A DNA stretch of 64,000 bases, taken from contig NZ_JAPDDT010000003.1 of assembly GCF_025950235.1 (NCBI RefSeq), positions 310,001 to 374,000 on the forward strand, in the 5' to 3' direction. Source of the stretch: Luteolibacter arcticus (GTDB lineage Bacteria > Verrucomicrobiota > Verrucomicrobiia > Verrucomicrobiales > Akkermansiaceae). This document shows positions 51,966 to 60,544 of this stretch, one piece after another. The notes beneath the pieces were generated by a model, which worked only from the letters and a program-made list of their open reading frames with translations, was not told where the DNA came from and ran no database searches. The stretch's first letter is position 1; each line of letters begins with the position of its first letter. A program made the position numbers and the translations under genes.

Positions 51966-53432
51966 ATGAAGCTGCTCCTCATCCTGCTTTCGATCTTCGC
52001 TCTCCCCGCCCAAGCGCTGCCGGAAAAACCGAACATCGTGCTCATCCTGGCAGACGATCTGGGCTGAAAGGACGTGGGCTTCAACGGCGCGGAATTCCAC
52101 GAGACGCCGAATCTCGACCGTTTGGCCGCGGCGGGGATGACCTTCCCCAACGGCTACGCCGGCGCCGGAAACTGCGCGCCGAGCCGGGCCTGCCTGCTTT
52201 CCGGGAACTACACCCCGCGCCACGGCGTCTATGCGGTCGGGAGCACGGACCGCGGGCCGAAGAAGCTCCAGCGGCTGGTGCGGGTCCCCAACAAGAGCGG
52301 CTTGGCGAAAGAAAACGTGATCCTCGCGGAGGCGCTGAAGTCAGCGGGCTACACGACCGGGATCTTCGGGAAATGGCACCTCGATGGCAAAGACGGCGCC
52401 GAGCCGGCCGAGCAGGGATTCGACATCGTCTTCGACCTGCGCGCGGGAAATCCGAACGCGCGCCGCGACGAGCCGCAGGACCCGAAGGGCGTCTTTTCCA
52501 TCACCCGCGCCGCCTGCGATTTCATCGAGAAGACCAGCGCGACCGGAAAACCCTTCTTCGCCTACGTGTCGCACCACGCGATTCACGGCGCGCTGGAGGC
52601 CCGGCCGGAATCATTGGCGAAGTTCAAGGAGAAGGCGAAGAGCAGCAAGGACGGCAACCCGCTCTACGCCGCCTGCACTTATGATCTCGATGCCGGCGTC
52701 GGCGAGCTGATGGAAAAGATCCGCGCCCTCGGCATCGCCGAAAAGACCCTCGTGATTTTCACCAGCGACAATGGCGGCACCCAGCAGTCCTCCCAGGAAC
52801 CGCTGCGCGGCAGCAAGGGCGGATACTATGAGGGCGGCATCCGCGAGCCCTTCCTCGCCGTCTGGCCGGGAGTGATCGAGCCGGACCTCAAGTCGGACGC
52901 CCCCGTCATCAATGTGGACCTCTACCCCACCTTCCTCGCATTGGCCGGCGGGAAGATCGCCGAGGGCAAGCAACTCGATGGCACCGACCTCACCCCGCTT
53001 CTAACAGGCACGGCCGTCGCTCCCGACCGCAATGCGATCTTCTGGCACTTCCCGGGATACCTCGATCAGCCGGTCATCCGCGGCCGCAAAAGCGATGTCG
53101 CCCTCGGCTTCCGCAGCCGCCCCGTCTCCGTGATCCGCAAGGGCAACTGGAAGCTCCATCTCTTCCACGAGGAGTGGATGCTTGAGGGCGGCAAGGACAA
53201 GCTCGCAACCAACGGTGCAGTGGAACTCTACGACCTCTCCACCGACCCCGGCGAACGCCATGATCTCGCACTAAAGGAAACCGCCCGCCGCGACGAACTC
53301 CTCGGAGACCTGCTCACCTGGATCGCCAGCACGAAGGCCACGATCCCGGCGGAAAAGAATCCGGACTACGACACCTCGGCCGCCGCCCGGAAGCTGGCGA
53401 AAAAGACCAAGACGGTGCCCGATCCGGAATAA
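51966..53432 (+). pseudogene. Sulfatase interrupted by one in-frame TGA
   Basis: From the ATG at 51966 the frame encodes a signal peptide (MKLLLILLSIFALPAQA), then NIVLILADDLG, then TGA at 52065-52067 (codon 34), and continues KDVGFNGAEFHETPN to a normal stop at 53432 (488 codons). In family sulfatases this position is Trp (ADDLGWxDVGxNG), so a TGG to TGA change is evident. The rest is intact: formylglycine motif CAPSR at Cys70, GKWHLDG, FTSDNGG. A restart at the GTG at 52074 would lack the signal peptide and the metal-ligand pair Asp30-Asp31, so function is doubtful without read-through. TGA is the normal stop of many genes here. Most likely a recent nonsense mutation or base-call error. Confidence 0.85.
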
Positions 53433-53610
53433 TCGCCTCGCGGGAAACCGCGATGCTTCTCACTGATGCAAGGCGACCCGTCGCTTGGAAACTCAGACTT
53501 TGTCCTGATCCTTGAGCGAGTGGCGCGGCGAATCGGCCGCCGCGTGTCAAAGATCCCCAATGCAAAGTTTGGCGATGACGTTTTCACCGCGCCCACCTAA
53601 CTTGGTCGTG

Positions 53611-55471
53611 ATGCGTCTGTCTTTGTATCCGGCTTGGTGGTCTTTTCACGCGCCTTGGCTGGCGGGAGTGGCCGTCGTCGCCATGTCCTGCGTCTTTGCC
53701 GCCGAGATTCCACCGGGCGATGCGCCAGCTCTCGGGGAGGAACAGATCGAGGCACTTCGGACGCGGAAAACGGTAGCCGCCACAATGCTTGGCTATGGCA
53801 TCCCGCCGATCCCTCTCCGTTTGATGCCCGACGGATTGGAATTTGTGGACGGCAAGGTTTCGTTAGTCCCGGACCAGTCGGATTCGATAGACGGCCGGAT
53901 CGCCGTCTATCTGATCAATGCCTCCGACCAAGCGGTGTTTGGCGCGGATTCGAACTATGCTTACTGCTTTCTGGAAGTGAAGGACGGCAATCGGTGGCGG
54001 GCCTGCCAGAGATTCATCCCGGGCTGCGGGACGGGCATCCCTGAGCCGGAGCATCTGCGAGGAATGCACGCGACGATCTTCCTCGGCAACGACCCGAACC
54101 ATGGGGACATGACCGGCGAACTGAGATTCTGCATCACTATCCAACACACCCGGCCCATTGTTTCAGCGTCCTTCCAAGGTCGCTTCAGCTCGAAACAATT
54201 TGAAGAAGCTGCTCCAATTCCGACTCCGGCGAGCAGGGAGATTGCGACATGGATTGCCGACATGACCGAGGGAAAGCCCACCGCTGGATCTCTGCAAACG
54301 ATCGCACGCTCGCCAGAGGAATACATTGCAGCGGCAGAACTCGAGCGCAGCTACGATGAATCCAGCGCCACGAAAACCGCGCTCATCCGCTGGCAGGCAA
54401 GTGTCCCGTCCGGCGAGGAAATGGCTCCCTGTCGCACGGCATTGGCGGCGCTCCTGAAGCGGCCATGGGATCACCACCGCGACGCACCCGCGCTATTCGA
54501 GCGCTGCTTCAGCGCGCTCACCCTCCGTGGCGGAGGGGATAGGGATTTCGGTTCGCCCGAGCGCTGTCGCGCGATGGTTTGGCGCTACCTCAGCGAGTTT
54601 CGAAGTGAGTGGCTCGAAGTCTTCATCAATCCCGAGCGGTGGGATCAATTGGAAGCAATCCGGCAATCGGGAAATCCGTGGGGAGTTGATCAGAAGCTCG
54701 TCGCTGCCCTCGTCGAGGAAGCGATCGCAAGCCTTCGCGCTCCAGATTCCAGCGAACGCGAGGCTGCTGGCACCTTCCTCGGTGGCTATTGGATCACACA
54801 GAGCCATCTGCCAGACGAGCGAGTGTGGTTCGTGCTCGACCATGATGTCGCCAGTGCTCGCAAAGCAGCAATCGCCGCCTTGGCCCGCCGGGGAAAGGGG
54901 CAGCAAGCTGGCAGTTGGCTGGTTGATCACCGGGATTTGCCGGAGCAGGAACTCGCGACATTATGGGAAGCGGGGGGTGGAAGACAGAAAGACTTTCTCG
55001 GACTGGGAATTACTAATAGCTTCGCGACTGTTAGAGACCTCGCCACTCCAGACCGTGAGCACCTTGGCACGGAGAAACGCCATGAATGGGGATTCGGGAG
55101 GAAAGCCGCTGCCAGCCGAACTCCGGGACCCATTTCGGAGGATCCTTGCAAAAGAGGCCGAAGCAAAGCGTTGGATCGGCCTGCCTCCGCCCAACCCCGG
55201 TGAAGCCAAACAATCGGAACCGCGAGTTTACGATTCCCGTGGCCACGAACCGGAACGTCTCCGCGGAGCGCTCTATGCGTTGGCGAGTTGGGGAGATCCC
55301 GCCGACACTCCTTTGCTCAGAAGCTATCTCGATCATCCCGCGGTGAGTTATTCGACGTCGCACCAACGGGTCACCCGGCAATACGAGGTCAGGTCTGCTG
55401 CGGCAGAACTACTCAAGAAACGAAACGAGAAGATTCCGGATGGAATCGTCTTTGAAGAGCCGGTGAACTGA
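53611..55471 (+). pseudogene. Secreted HEAT-like protein split by frameshift in G6 tract
   Basis: The ATG at 53611 starts a secreted protein (signal peptide ending CVFAA) with an N-terminal beta-rich domain (GRIAVYLINASDQAVFGADS; RWRACQRFIPGCGTGIPE) and a helical C-terminal half. The frame in use ends at 55203, but its last 70 codons look like nonsense, while the next frame downstream continues sensibly (WELLIASRLLETSPLQTV; AELRDPFRRILAKEAEAKRW; WGDPADTPLLRSYLDHPAV) to a stop at 55471. Removing one G from the G6 run at 54972-54977 joins them as LWEAGVEDRKTFSDWELL. So either a real frameshift, a phase-variable tract or a homopolymer sequencing error. Family not recognised; the C-terminal half resembles HEAT-type repeats. 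Confidence 0.75.
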
Positions 55472-55473
55472 AC

Positions 55474-56178
55474 TCACGAAGTCGGGTCTAACCGCACCGC
55501 CATCGAAGTCGCATAGCGCTGGAAGCCGAGCGACTCCGCGATGCGGATTGACGGCGTGTTCGCATCAAGTGTCCGGTATTGTGCAAGCAGTCCGGCAGCA
55601 AGGGCGCGTTTGGCGAGATGGGCGACGGCAATGCGGCCGAAGCCACGGCTGCGGAAACCGGGGTGCGTGACGATGTAGATATGCGCGATGGTGCCGCTCC
55701 AGATTTCGTAACCGGCGAGGGCAGCGAGTTGTCCGTCGCAAAAGACGCCCGAACAGGGAACTTCGAGCGAGGGACCGCCGTGGTCCCATTCCTCCTCGCT
55801 ACATGCCTGGCGGAGACTTTCCACCGCGGCTGCGTCCTGATCATTCAGGGCACGGGCGGCTGACGCGTCGGCACCGCCGATGTCCGTCGTGTAGCCGAGG
55901 TAAGCGGGGCCGAGCACCAGTGCAGCCACCGGCGAAAGCGCCTCGGCGAATTTTGCCGGTGTGATGCCGTTATCAAGGCCGTCTAACAATCCACGAAGTT
56001 CCGTCGCGCGGTCCGGCGGAATCGAGACTGTGGCAGCCCCGTCGCGGAACAACGCCAGTGCCCCGCGGTAACCCTGCAACTCCTCGCCATGGATCACGAT
56101 CTGGAGCGGCTTGGAGAAGAGTTCGCCGGCCGGGCAGTTGAGGTGGCCCTCCCAGTAGCGATCCGCGATGGGGAACAT
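55474..56178 (-). CDS. GNAT-family N-acetyltransferase
   Basis: The 234-residue protein has a C-terminal GNAT domain of about 120 residues: acetyl-CoA-binding motif region IYIVTHPGFRSRGFGRIAVA (R/Q-x-x-G-x-G/A), the following helix HLAKRALAAGLLAQYR, and the last strand/turn ANTPSIRIAESLGFQRYATS typical of GNATs. The N-terminal 100 residues are a separate domain of unknown role. Substrate unknown. It begins about 150 bases before the palindromic pair at 56229-56325 and converges on the frameshifted gene. Confidence 0.88.
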   Translation of the reverse strand: MFPIADRYWEGHLNCPAGELFSKPLQIVIHGEELQGYRGALALFRDGAATVSIPPDRATELRGLLDGLDNGITPAKFAEALSPVAALVLGPAYLGYTTDIGGADASAARALNDQDAAAVESLRQACSEEEWDHGGPSLEVPCSGVFCDGQLAALAGYEIWSGTIAHIYIVTHPGFRSRGFGRIAVAHLAKRALAAGLLAQYRTLDANTPSIRIAESLGFQRYATSMAVRLDPTS

Positions 56179-56228
56179 CCACCTCTCCTAACAGCCGAGC
56201 GGCCGGCCCGCGAGGAGCAATGCCCATG

Positions 56229-56252
56229 GTGGTCCGCACGCTCCGCGTGCGG
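56229..56252 (+). repeat. Palindromic repeat, family B (copy 2)
   Basis: GTGGTCCGCACGCTCCGCG with a CCGCACGC/GCGTGCGG-type stem. Inverted relative to 56302-56325, separated by 49 bases. Confidence 0.75.
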
Positions 56253-56301
56253 CGGAAGCAAGGATGCGGCAGACTTCACCCGCAGCTTCGCCGCCAGTGA
56301 A

Positions 56302-56325
56302 CCGCACGCGGAGCGTGCGGACCAC
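56302..56325 (-). repeat. Palindromic repeat, family B (copy 3, inverted)
   Basis: Exact inverted counterpart of 56229-56252. Its last base touches the stop codon (56325-56327) of the nucleotidyltransferase gene, so the element sits directly at the 3' end and could act as its terminator. Confidence 0.75.
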
Positions 56326-57239
56326 TATCCAGTCACGATCCGCGACTCGACCTGCTCCCCCACCCCAACCTTCGCGCCCGGCCAGACGACGGAATCCCTC
56401 ACCACCGCGCCTGCAGCAATTTCCGCACGCGGCCCGATCACGCTCCGCTCGATGACCGCCGTCGGATCAATGCGGGCCTCAGCATGAATCGCCGGCGCCA
56501 GCGCCAGCTCACGATGGGCAGCGAGGTAAGCCGCCGGATCACCAAGGTCGCGCCAGTCGCCATCGTCGAGCACGATCGCCCCAAGCCGCCCTTGCTTCGC
56601 CAGCTCAAGGAAAGCGGGGATGACCGAAATCTTCTCGCGCGGCGGGATCAGACCCAGCAGCTCCGGCGTGAAACAATAGATGCCCGAGAAAACATGGGTG
56701 CCCTCGGCACGGCCGAGCATTGCCCGGATGTCGATGGCCAGGTCGCCATCGATGGCGATGTGCTTGGCCTTGCCCTGAGAGCGCAGCGCCAGCGTGACCG
56801 GATTCCCCGAGGCCTCGTGGGCAGCGATCAGCCGGCAGAGCGGCAGCGAGGAAAAGATGTCGCCATTGTGAATCAGCACGCTCTCCCCGCCGGCCCACGC
56901 TTCGATGTTCTTCACGCCGCCACCCGTTTCAAGCAGATCCGGCTCGTGGAAGAGATGCAGCGGCAGCCCCCGCCAGGTCCCCATTTTCGAGGACAAGCCG
57001 TTGCCACCCACAAGGCCTTCGCCATCCATCTCCCATCTCCCATCCACCATCTCCCATTTCTCCGCCAGGTGATGCGTATTGATCGCGAAATCCGTGATCC
57101 CGGCCGCTCGGCACGATTCCATGGCCCACTCGATCAGCGGGCGATGAAAAAGCGGGACCAGCGGCTTGGGCAGCAGGTCGGTCAGCGGTCGCAGCCGCGT
57201 GCCGAGCCCGGCACCGGGAAGGAATGCCTTGCGAATCAC
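56325..57239 (-). CDS. Sugar-1-phosphate nucleotidyltransferase, MurU-like or related
   Basis: The 304-residue enzyme has the nucleotidyltransferase signature LPGAGLGTRLRPLTDLLPKP, then LETGGGVKNIEAW, the DxD-like NGDIF and a C-terminal left-handed beta-helix-like tail (IERSVIGPRAEIAAGAVVRD). The tail is longer than MurU usually has, so it may also be a mannose- or glucose-1-phosphate nucleotidyltransferase. An unusual insert (EMVDGRWEMDGEGLVGGNG) lies between NTHHLAEKW and GLPLHLFHEPD, encoded by the simple tract at 57021-57063. It could pair with the AmgK-like kinase at 50105. Single gene on the minus strand. Confidence 0.88.
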   Translation of the reverse strand: MIRKAFLPGAGLGTRLRPLTDLLPKPLVPLFHRPLIEWAMESCRAAGITDFAINTHHLAEKWEMVDGRWEMDGEGLVGGNGLSSKMGTWRGLPLHLFHEPDLLETGGGVKNIEAWAGGESVLIHNGDIFSSLPLCRLIAAHEASGNPVTLALRSQGKAKHIAIDGDLAIDIRAMLGRAEGTHVFSGIYCFTPELLGLIPPREKISVIPAFLELAKQGRLGAIVLDDGDWRDLGDPAAYLAAHRELALAPAIHAEARIDPTAVIERSVIGPRAEIAAGAVVRDSVVWPGAKVGVGEQVESRIVTG

Positions 57240-57360
57240 GCGGCGGATTTGCGGGGCCAGCCCCCGGCCGGCAAGGGATTTCGCGGTCTCCGGAATCCAA
57301 TTCCCGAAAAAATGTCAGACTTTCGCCCGCTGGCGACATTAGCGCTGCGGCCTCCGGCTG

Positions 57361-57405
57361 TGTTACCAAGGAACGCAACCTTCCCTCCCCATCCGGGGGG
57401 TAACA
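57361..57405 (+). promoter_or_regulatory. Structured leader upstream of haem-binding protein gene
   Basis: TGTTACC at 57361-57367 pairs with GGTAACA at 57399-57405, enclosing a second hairpin (CCCC-ATCC-GGGG at 57387-57398). It lies about 50 bases before the start at 57457 and could be a regulatory leader or operator; no known riboswitch is recognised. Confidence 0.35.
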
Positions 57406-57456
57406 CATACGAGGGCTTGAGAAATTCCCGGATTCAGTCCGTATTGCCCCTGCCCG

Positions 57457-60400
57457 ATGCACCAATCCAGTCCATTTTTCGCATTTTCGTTGGTCGTAAG
57501 TAGCGTTTCAGCGCTCCCGGAGGGATTCGTGATGCGCGAATTCGCCGGGCCGCCGGACGCCGACTACCCGGCCGCCATCACCGCCGCCGCAAATGGCGAC
57601 GTCTACGTCTCCTCCGACCAGAACGGCTCGCTGGGTCACAAGAAGAACATGGGGCGGATCATCCGCTGCCGTGACAAGGACGGCGACGGCAAGGCGGACG
57701 ACTTCATCAAGTTCGTGCCGGACGTGGACAGCCCGCGCGGCGGCCACTTCGTCGGGGACACGCTTTATCTGATCCACCCGCCCTTCCTGAGCAGCTTCCG
57801 CGATACGAATGGCGATGGCGTGGCGGACGAGAAAAAGGTCCTCGTCACCGGTCTCGGCGGCGGCATCGAGCACCCGCGCGGCGCCGACCACACCACCAAT
57901 GGTGTCCGCATGGGCATCGATGGCTGGCTCTACATCTCGGTCGGTGACTTCGGCACCTTCCCGGCGAAAGGCACCGATGGATCCTCCTTCACCCTCTACG
58001 GCGGCGGCGTGATCCGGGTCCGGCCGGATGGCACCCAGGTGGAACCCTACGCGCTGATGGTCCGCAATATCTGCGACACCGCGATCTCCCCAGAGCTGGA
58101 CCTTTTCAGCCGCGACAATACCAACGACGGCAAGGGCTGGAACACCCGCTTCCACCACTACACGCAGCTCGGCGACCACGGTTACCCGCGGCTCTATCAG
58201 AACTTCGCCGATGAGGCGATCAAGCCGCTGGCCGACTACGGCGGTGGCTCCGGCACCGGTGCCCTGTGGTTGAGCGAGCCGGGTTTCCCCGCAGAGTTCA
58301 CCGATGCGCTGTTCTCCACCGACTGGACCACCGGCACCGTCCACTACCACCCGTGGAAAAAAGCCGGCGCGAGCTTCACCGTGGAGCAAAAGACCTTCGA
58401 GAAACTGCCCCACGCGACCGACGTGGATGTCGATGGCAACTCGCACCTCTACCTCGCCGACTGGCGCAATGGTGGCTTCGACTTCTCCGGCCCGGGCAAG
58501 CCGGTCGGCATGGTCTTCCAGGTCACCTTCCCCGGTCAGACGCCGGCGAAGTACCAGGACGTGACCAAGGCCGGCGACGCGGATCTGCTGAAGCTCCTCG
58601 GCTCGGCAAGTGCAGTGCAGCGTCTGGAAGCGCAGCGCGAAATCCTCAAGCGCGGCAAGAAGCCGGAATTCGCGGAAGGCGTCTTCGCCGTGGCGAAGGA
58701 CACCAAGCTCTCGGTCAGTGCCCGCACCGCAGCCGTGTGGACCTTCAAGCAGCTCTACGGCAAAGATAGTACCAAGTATCTCGCCGAGCTCGTTTCCGAC
58801 GAGACGATGCGCGAACAGGCACTGCGCGCATTGGCCGACCGCAGTAGCGAACTGGCAGGCGTGCCGGTGAAGGCATTTGTCGATTCCCTGAAGGACAAGA
58901 ACCCGCGCGTGGTGCTCCAGGCCTTGATCGGTCTCCAACGCCTCAAGGCAAAGGATGCTGCACCCGCGATCTTCGCCGCCTCGGGCGACTGGCGCGAGGA
59001 AGGCATCTCGCCCCGCCTCCAGCACACCGCCGTGCAAGTGCTCGCCTCGCTTGGCAACACTCCGGCCGGCCTCAAGGCCGTGGAAGACACCGCCACCCGC
59101 AAGCTGGCGCTGCAATCCCTCCAGAAGGTCCACTCTATGGATGTGGTCAATGGCCTGCTGGCACTCTTCGGCAAATCCGCCGATCTGGAACTCCGCTACG
59201 ATGTCCTGTCGTCGCTCTCCCGCCTCTACTTCAAGGAGAAGGAATGGGATCTCAAGAGCTGGTGGAACACCCGCCCCGACGACCGCGGTCCCTATTACGA
59301 GACCGCGGAATGGGAAGGCACCGCCAAGATCAAGCCGGCCATCGAAAAGGGCTTCGGCATGGTCGCACCCGATCGCCAGAACGCCCTGCTCGACGTGCTC
59401 GGCAAGAACCGCCTGCCGGTCGCCGAGCTGAAGCTCGCCGGTGTCGATCCGGTGCTCGCAGCGCTCGGCGCGAAGGAACTCAATCCGACCCAGCTCATGC
59501 TGCTGGTCGCCGCCGCCAAGGAACCGAAGCGTCCCTTCCCCCAGCGCGTGGAGGCCTACAAGTCGCTCGCCAAGGGCGGGGAGGATTCCTCGATGCCGCA
59601 TCGCCTCGCGGTGCTGGCCACGTGGAGCCAGGAAAAGAATTTGCCCGCCGAAGCAGCCCAGCACATCAGCGACTTCGTCAATGCACCCGACCGCGGCAAA
59701 CAGATCCCGTCCTTACGCGAGATCGCCGCGAAGCAGGGCAATGCCGCCAGCCGCATCGCGTGGAAGGCCATGCTCACCGTGCTCAACAGCCCGCTCGCCA
59801 AGGACGACGCAAAGAAGAAGATCCAAGGTGAGGTGGACAAGACCCCGCGTGAAGTGGGCTTCTTCCAAGCCATCGCCGACCTCAAGCTGGCCGGCTTCGA
59901 CAAGCAGATCGAGCAGGGCATGAAGTGGGATAACTCCGAGCTGATCAACGCCGCGAAAGCCGCGAAGGATGCTGTCGCCGCCGCGGGCTCCGGCGGCAAG
60001 AAGGTCGCCGAACTACCCGTCGCCGACGTGGCCAAGGCCGCCATGACCGGCAAGGGTGACATCGCCAACGGTGGCCGGCTCTTCACTTCCCAGGGCTGCA
60101 TCGCCTGCCATGCCATCGACCCGAAGGCCGAGCAGAAGGGCCCCTACCTCGGTGCCTCCGGTGCCAAGTTCACCCGCGACTACCTGATCGACTCGATCCT
60201 CGAACCGAACAAGGTGGTGGCACAGGGCTTCCAGACCTCGATGATCAAGCTCAAGAACGGCACCGCCCACATGGGCTTCGTCACCGCCGAAGCCGACGGC
60301 ATCGTAGAAGTCCGCGACATCGCCGGCCAGGTCAGCAAGATCAAGCGCGCCGACATCGCCGAGGAAACGCACATGCCCACCTCGATGATGCCGCCCGGCC

Positions 60401-60477
60401 TCGCCGGGACCCTCACCGTGGAAGACTTCACCTCACTGATCGAATACCTCGTCTCGCTCAAGGCGACCGGGGGCTGA
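57457..60477 (+). CDS. Exported propeller/HEAT protein with C-terminal haem-binding domain
   Basis: The 1006-residue protein has a signal peptide (FFAFSLVVSSVSA), then a beta-propeller-like N-terminal domain of about 350 residues with Asp-rich loops (DKDGDGKADD, DTNGDGVADE) and HTTNGVRMGIDGWLYISVGD, as in PQQ-type or membrane-bound dehydrogenase-like domains of Planctomycetes and Verrucomicrobia. HEAT-like helical repeats fill about residues 360-850. The C-terminus is the Pirellula/Verrucomicrobium-type haem-binding domain with CIACHAIDPKAEQKGPYLG. The probable role is periplasmic oxidation of a sugar or alcohol with electron transfer; the substrate is unknown. Followed by a terminator. Confidence 0.92.
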   Translation: MHQSSPFFAFSLVVSSVSALPEGFVMREFAGPPDADYPAAITAAANGDVYVSSDQNGSLGHKKNMGRIIRCRDKDGDGKADDFIKFVPDVDSPRGGHFVGDTLYLIHPPFLSSFRDTNGDGVADEKKVLVTGLGGGIEHPRGADHTTNGVRMGIDGWLYISVGDFGTFPAKGTDGSSFTLYGGGVIRVRPDGTQVEPYALMVRNICDTAISPELDLFSRDNTNDGKGWNTRFHHYTQLGDHGYPRLYQNFADEAIKPLADYGGGSGTGALWLSEPGFPAEFTDALFSTDWTTGTVHYHPWKKAGASFTVEQKTFEKLPHATDVDVDGNSHLYLADWRNGGFDFSGPGKPVGMVFQVTFPGQTPAKYQDVTKAGDADLLKLLGSASAVQRLEAQREILKRGKKPEFAEGVFAVAKDTKLSVSARTAAVWTFKQLYGKDSTKYLAELVSDETMREQALRALADRSSELAGVPVKAFVDSLKDKNPRVVLQALIGLQRLKAKDAAPAIFAASGDWREEGISPRLQHTAVQVLASLGNTPAGLKAVEDTATRKLALQSLQKVHSMDVVNGLLALFGKSADLELRYDVLSSLSRLYFKEKEWDLKSWWNTRPDDRGPYYETAEWEGTAKIKPAIEKGFGMVAPDRQNALLDVLGKNRLPVAELKLAGVDPVLAALGAKELNPTQLMLLVAAAKEPKRPFPQRVEAYKSLAKGGEDSSMPHRLAVLATWSQEKNLPAEAAQHISDFVNAPDRGKQIPSLREIAAKQGNAASRIAWKAMLTVLNSPLAKDDAKKKIQGEVDKTPREVGFFQAIADLKLAGFDKQIEQGMKWDNSELINAAKAAKDAVAAAGSGGKKVAELPVADVAKAAMTGKGDIANGGRLFTSQGCIACHAIDPKAEQKGPYLGASGAKFTRDYLIDSILEPNKVVAQGFQTSMIKLKNGTAHMGFVTAEADGIVEVRDIAGQVSKIKRADIAEETHMPTSMMPPGLAGTLTVEDFTSLIEYLVSLKATGG

Positions 60478-60502
60478 GATCCTCTTCCAGATTCAATAGC
60501 GA

Positions 60503-60532
60503 GGCCGCCTGGAAACAGGCGACCTTCTTTTT
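60503..60532 (+). terminator. Terminator after haem-binding protein gene
   Basis: CGCCTG-GAAA-CAGGCG hairpin at 60506-60521, followed by ACCTTCTTTTTGG. It starts about 28 bases after the stop at 60477, in the convergent gap with the DUF4419 gene. Confidence 0.7.
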
Positions 60533-60544
60533 GGATTCAGCCGC

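Noticed and set aside
52065-52067. TGA in the sulfatase as selenocysteine
   Set aside because: The expected residue is Trp, not Cys or Sec, and I see no obvious SECIS-like hairpin just downstream. No sel genes are visible.
52065-52067. A genetic-code change reading TGA as Trp
   Set aside because: Many genes in this window end in TGA at the expected length (for example at 202-204 and 953-955), and the second TGA lesion (codon 10 of the antitoxin) replaces Arg rather than Trp.
57508-59664. A 718-codon minus-strand open frame
   Set aside because: It is antisense to the haem-binding protein gene, whose plus-strand reading has clear domains, a signal peptide and a CxxCH motif. The minus frame has no recognisable domain.
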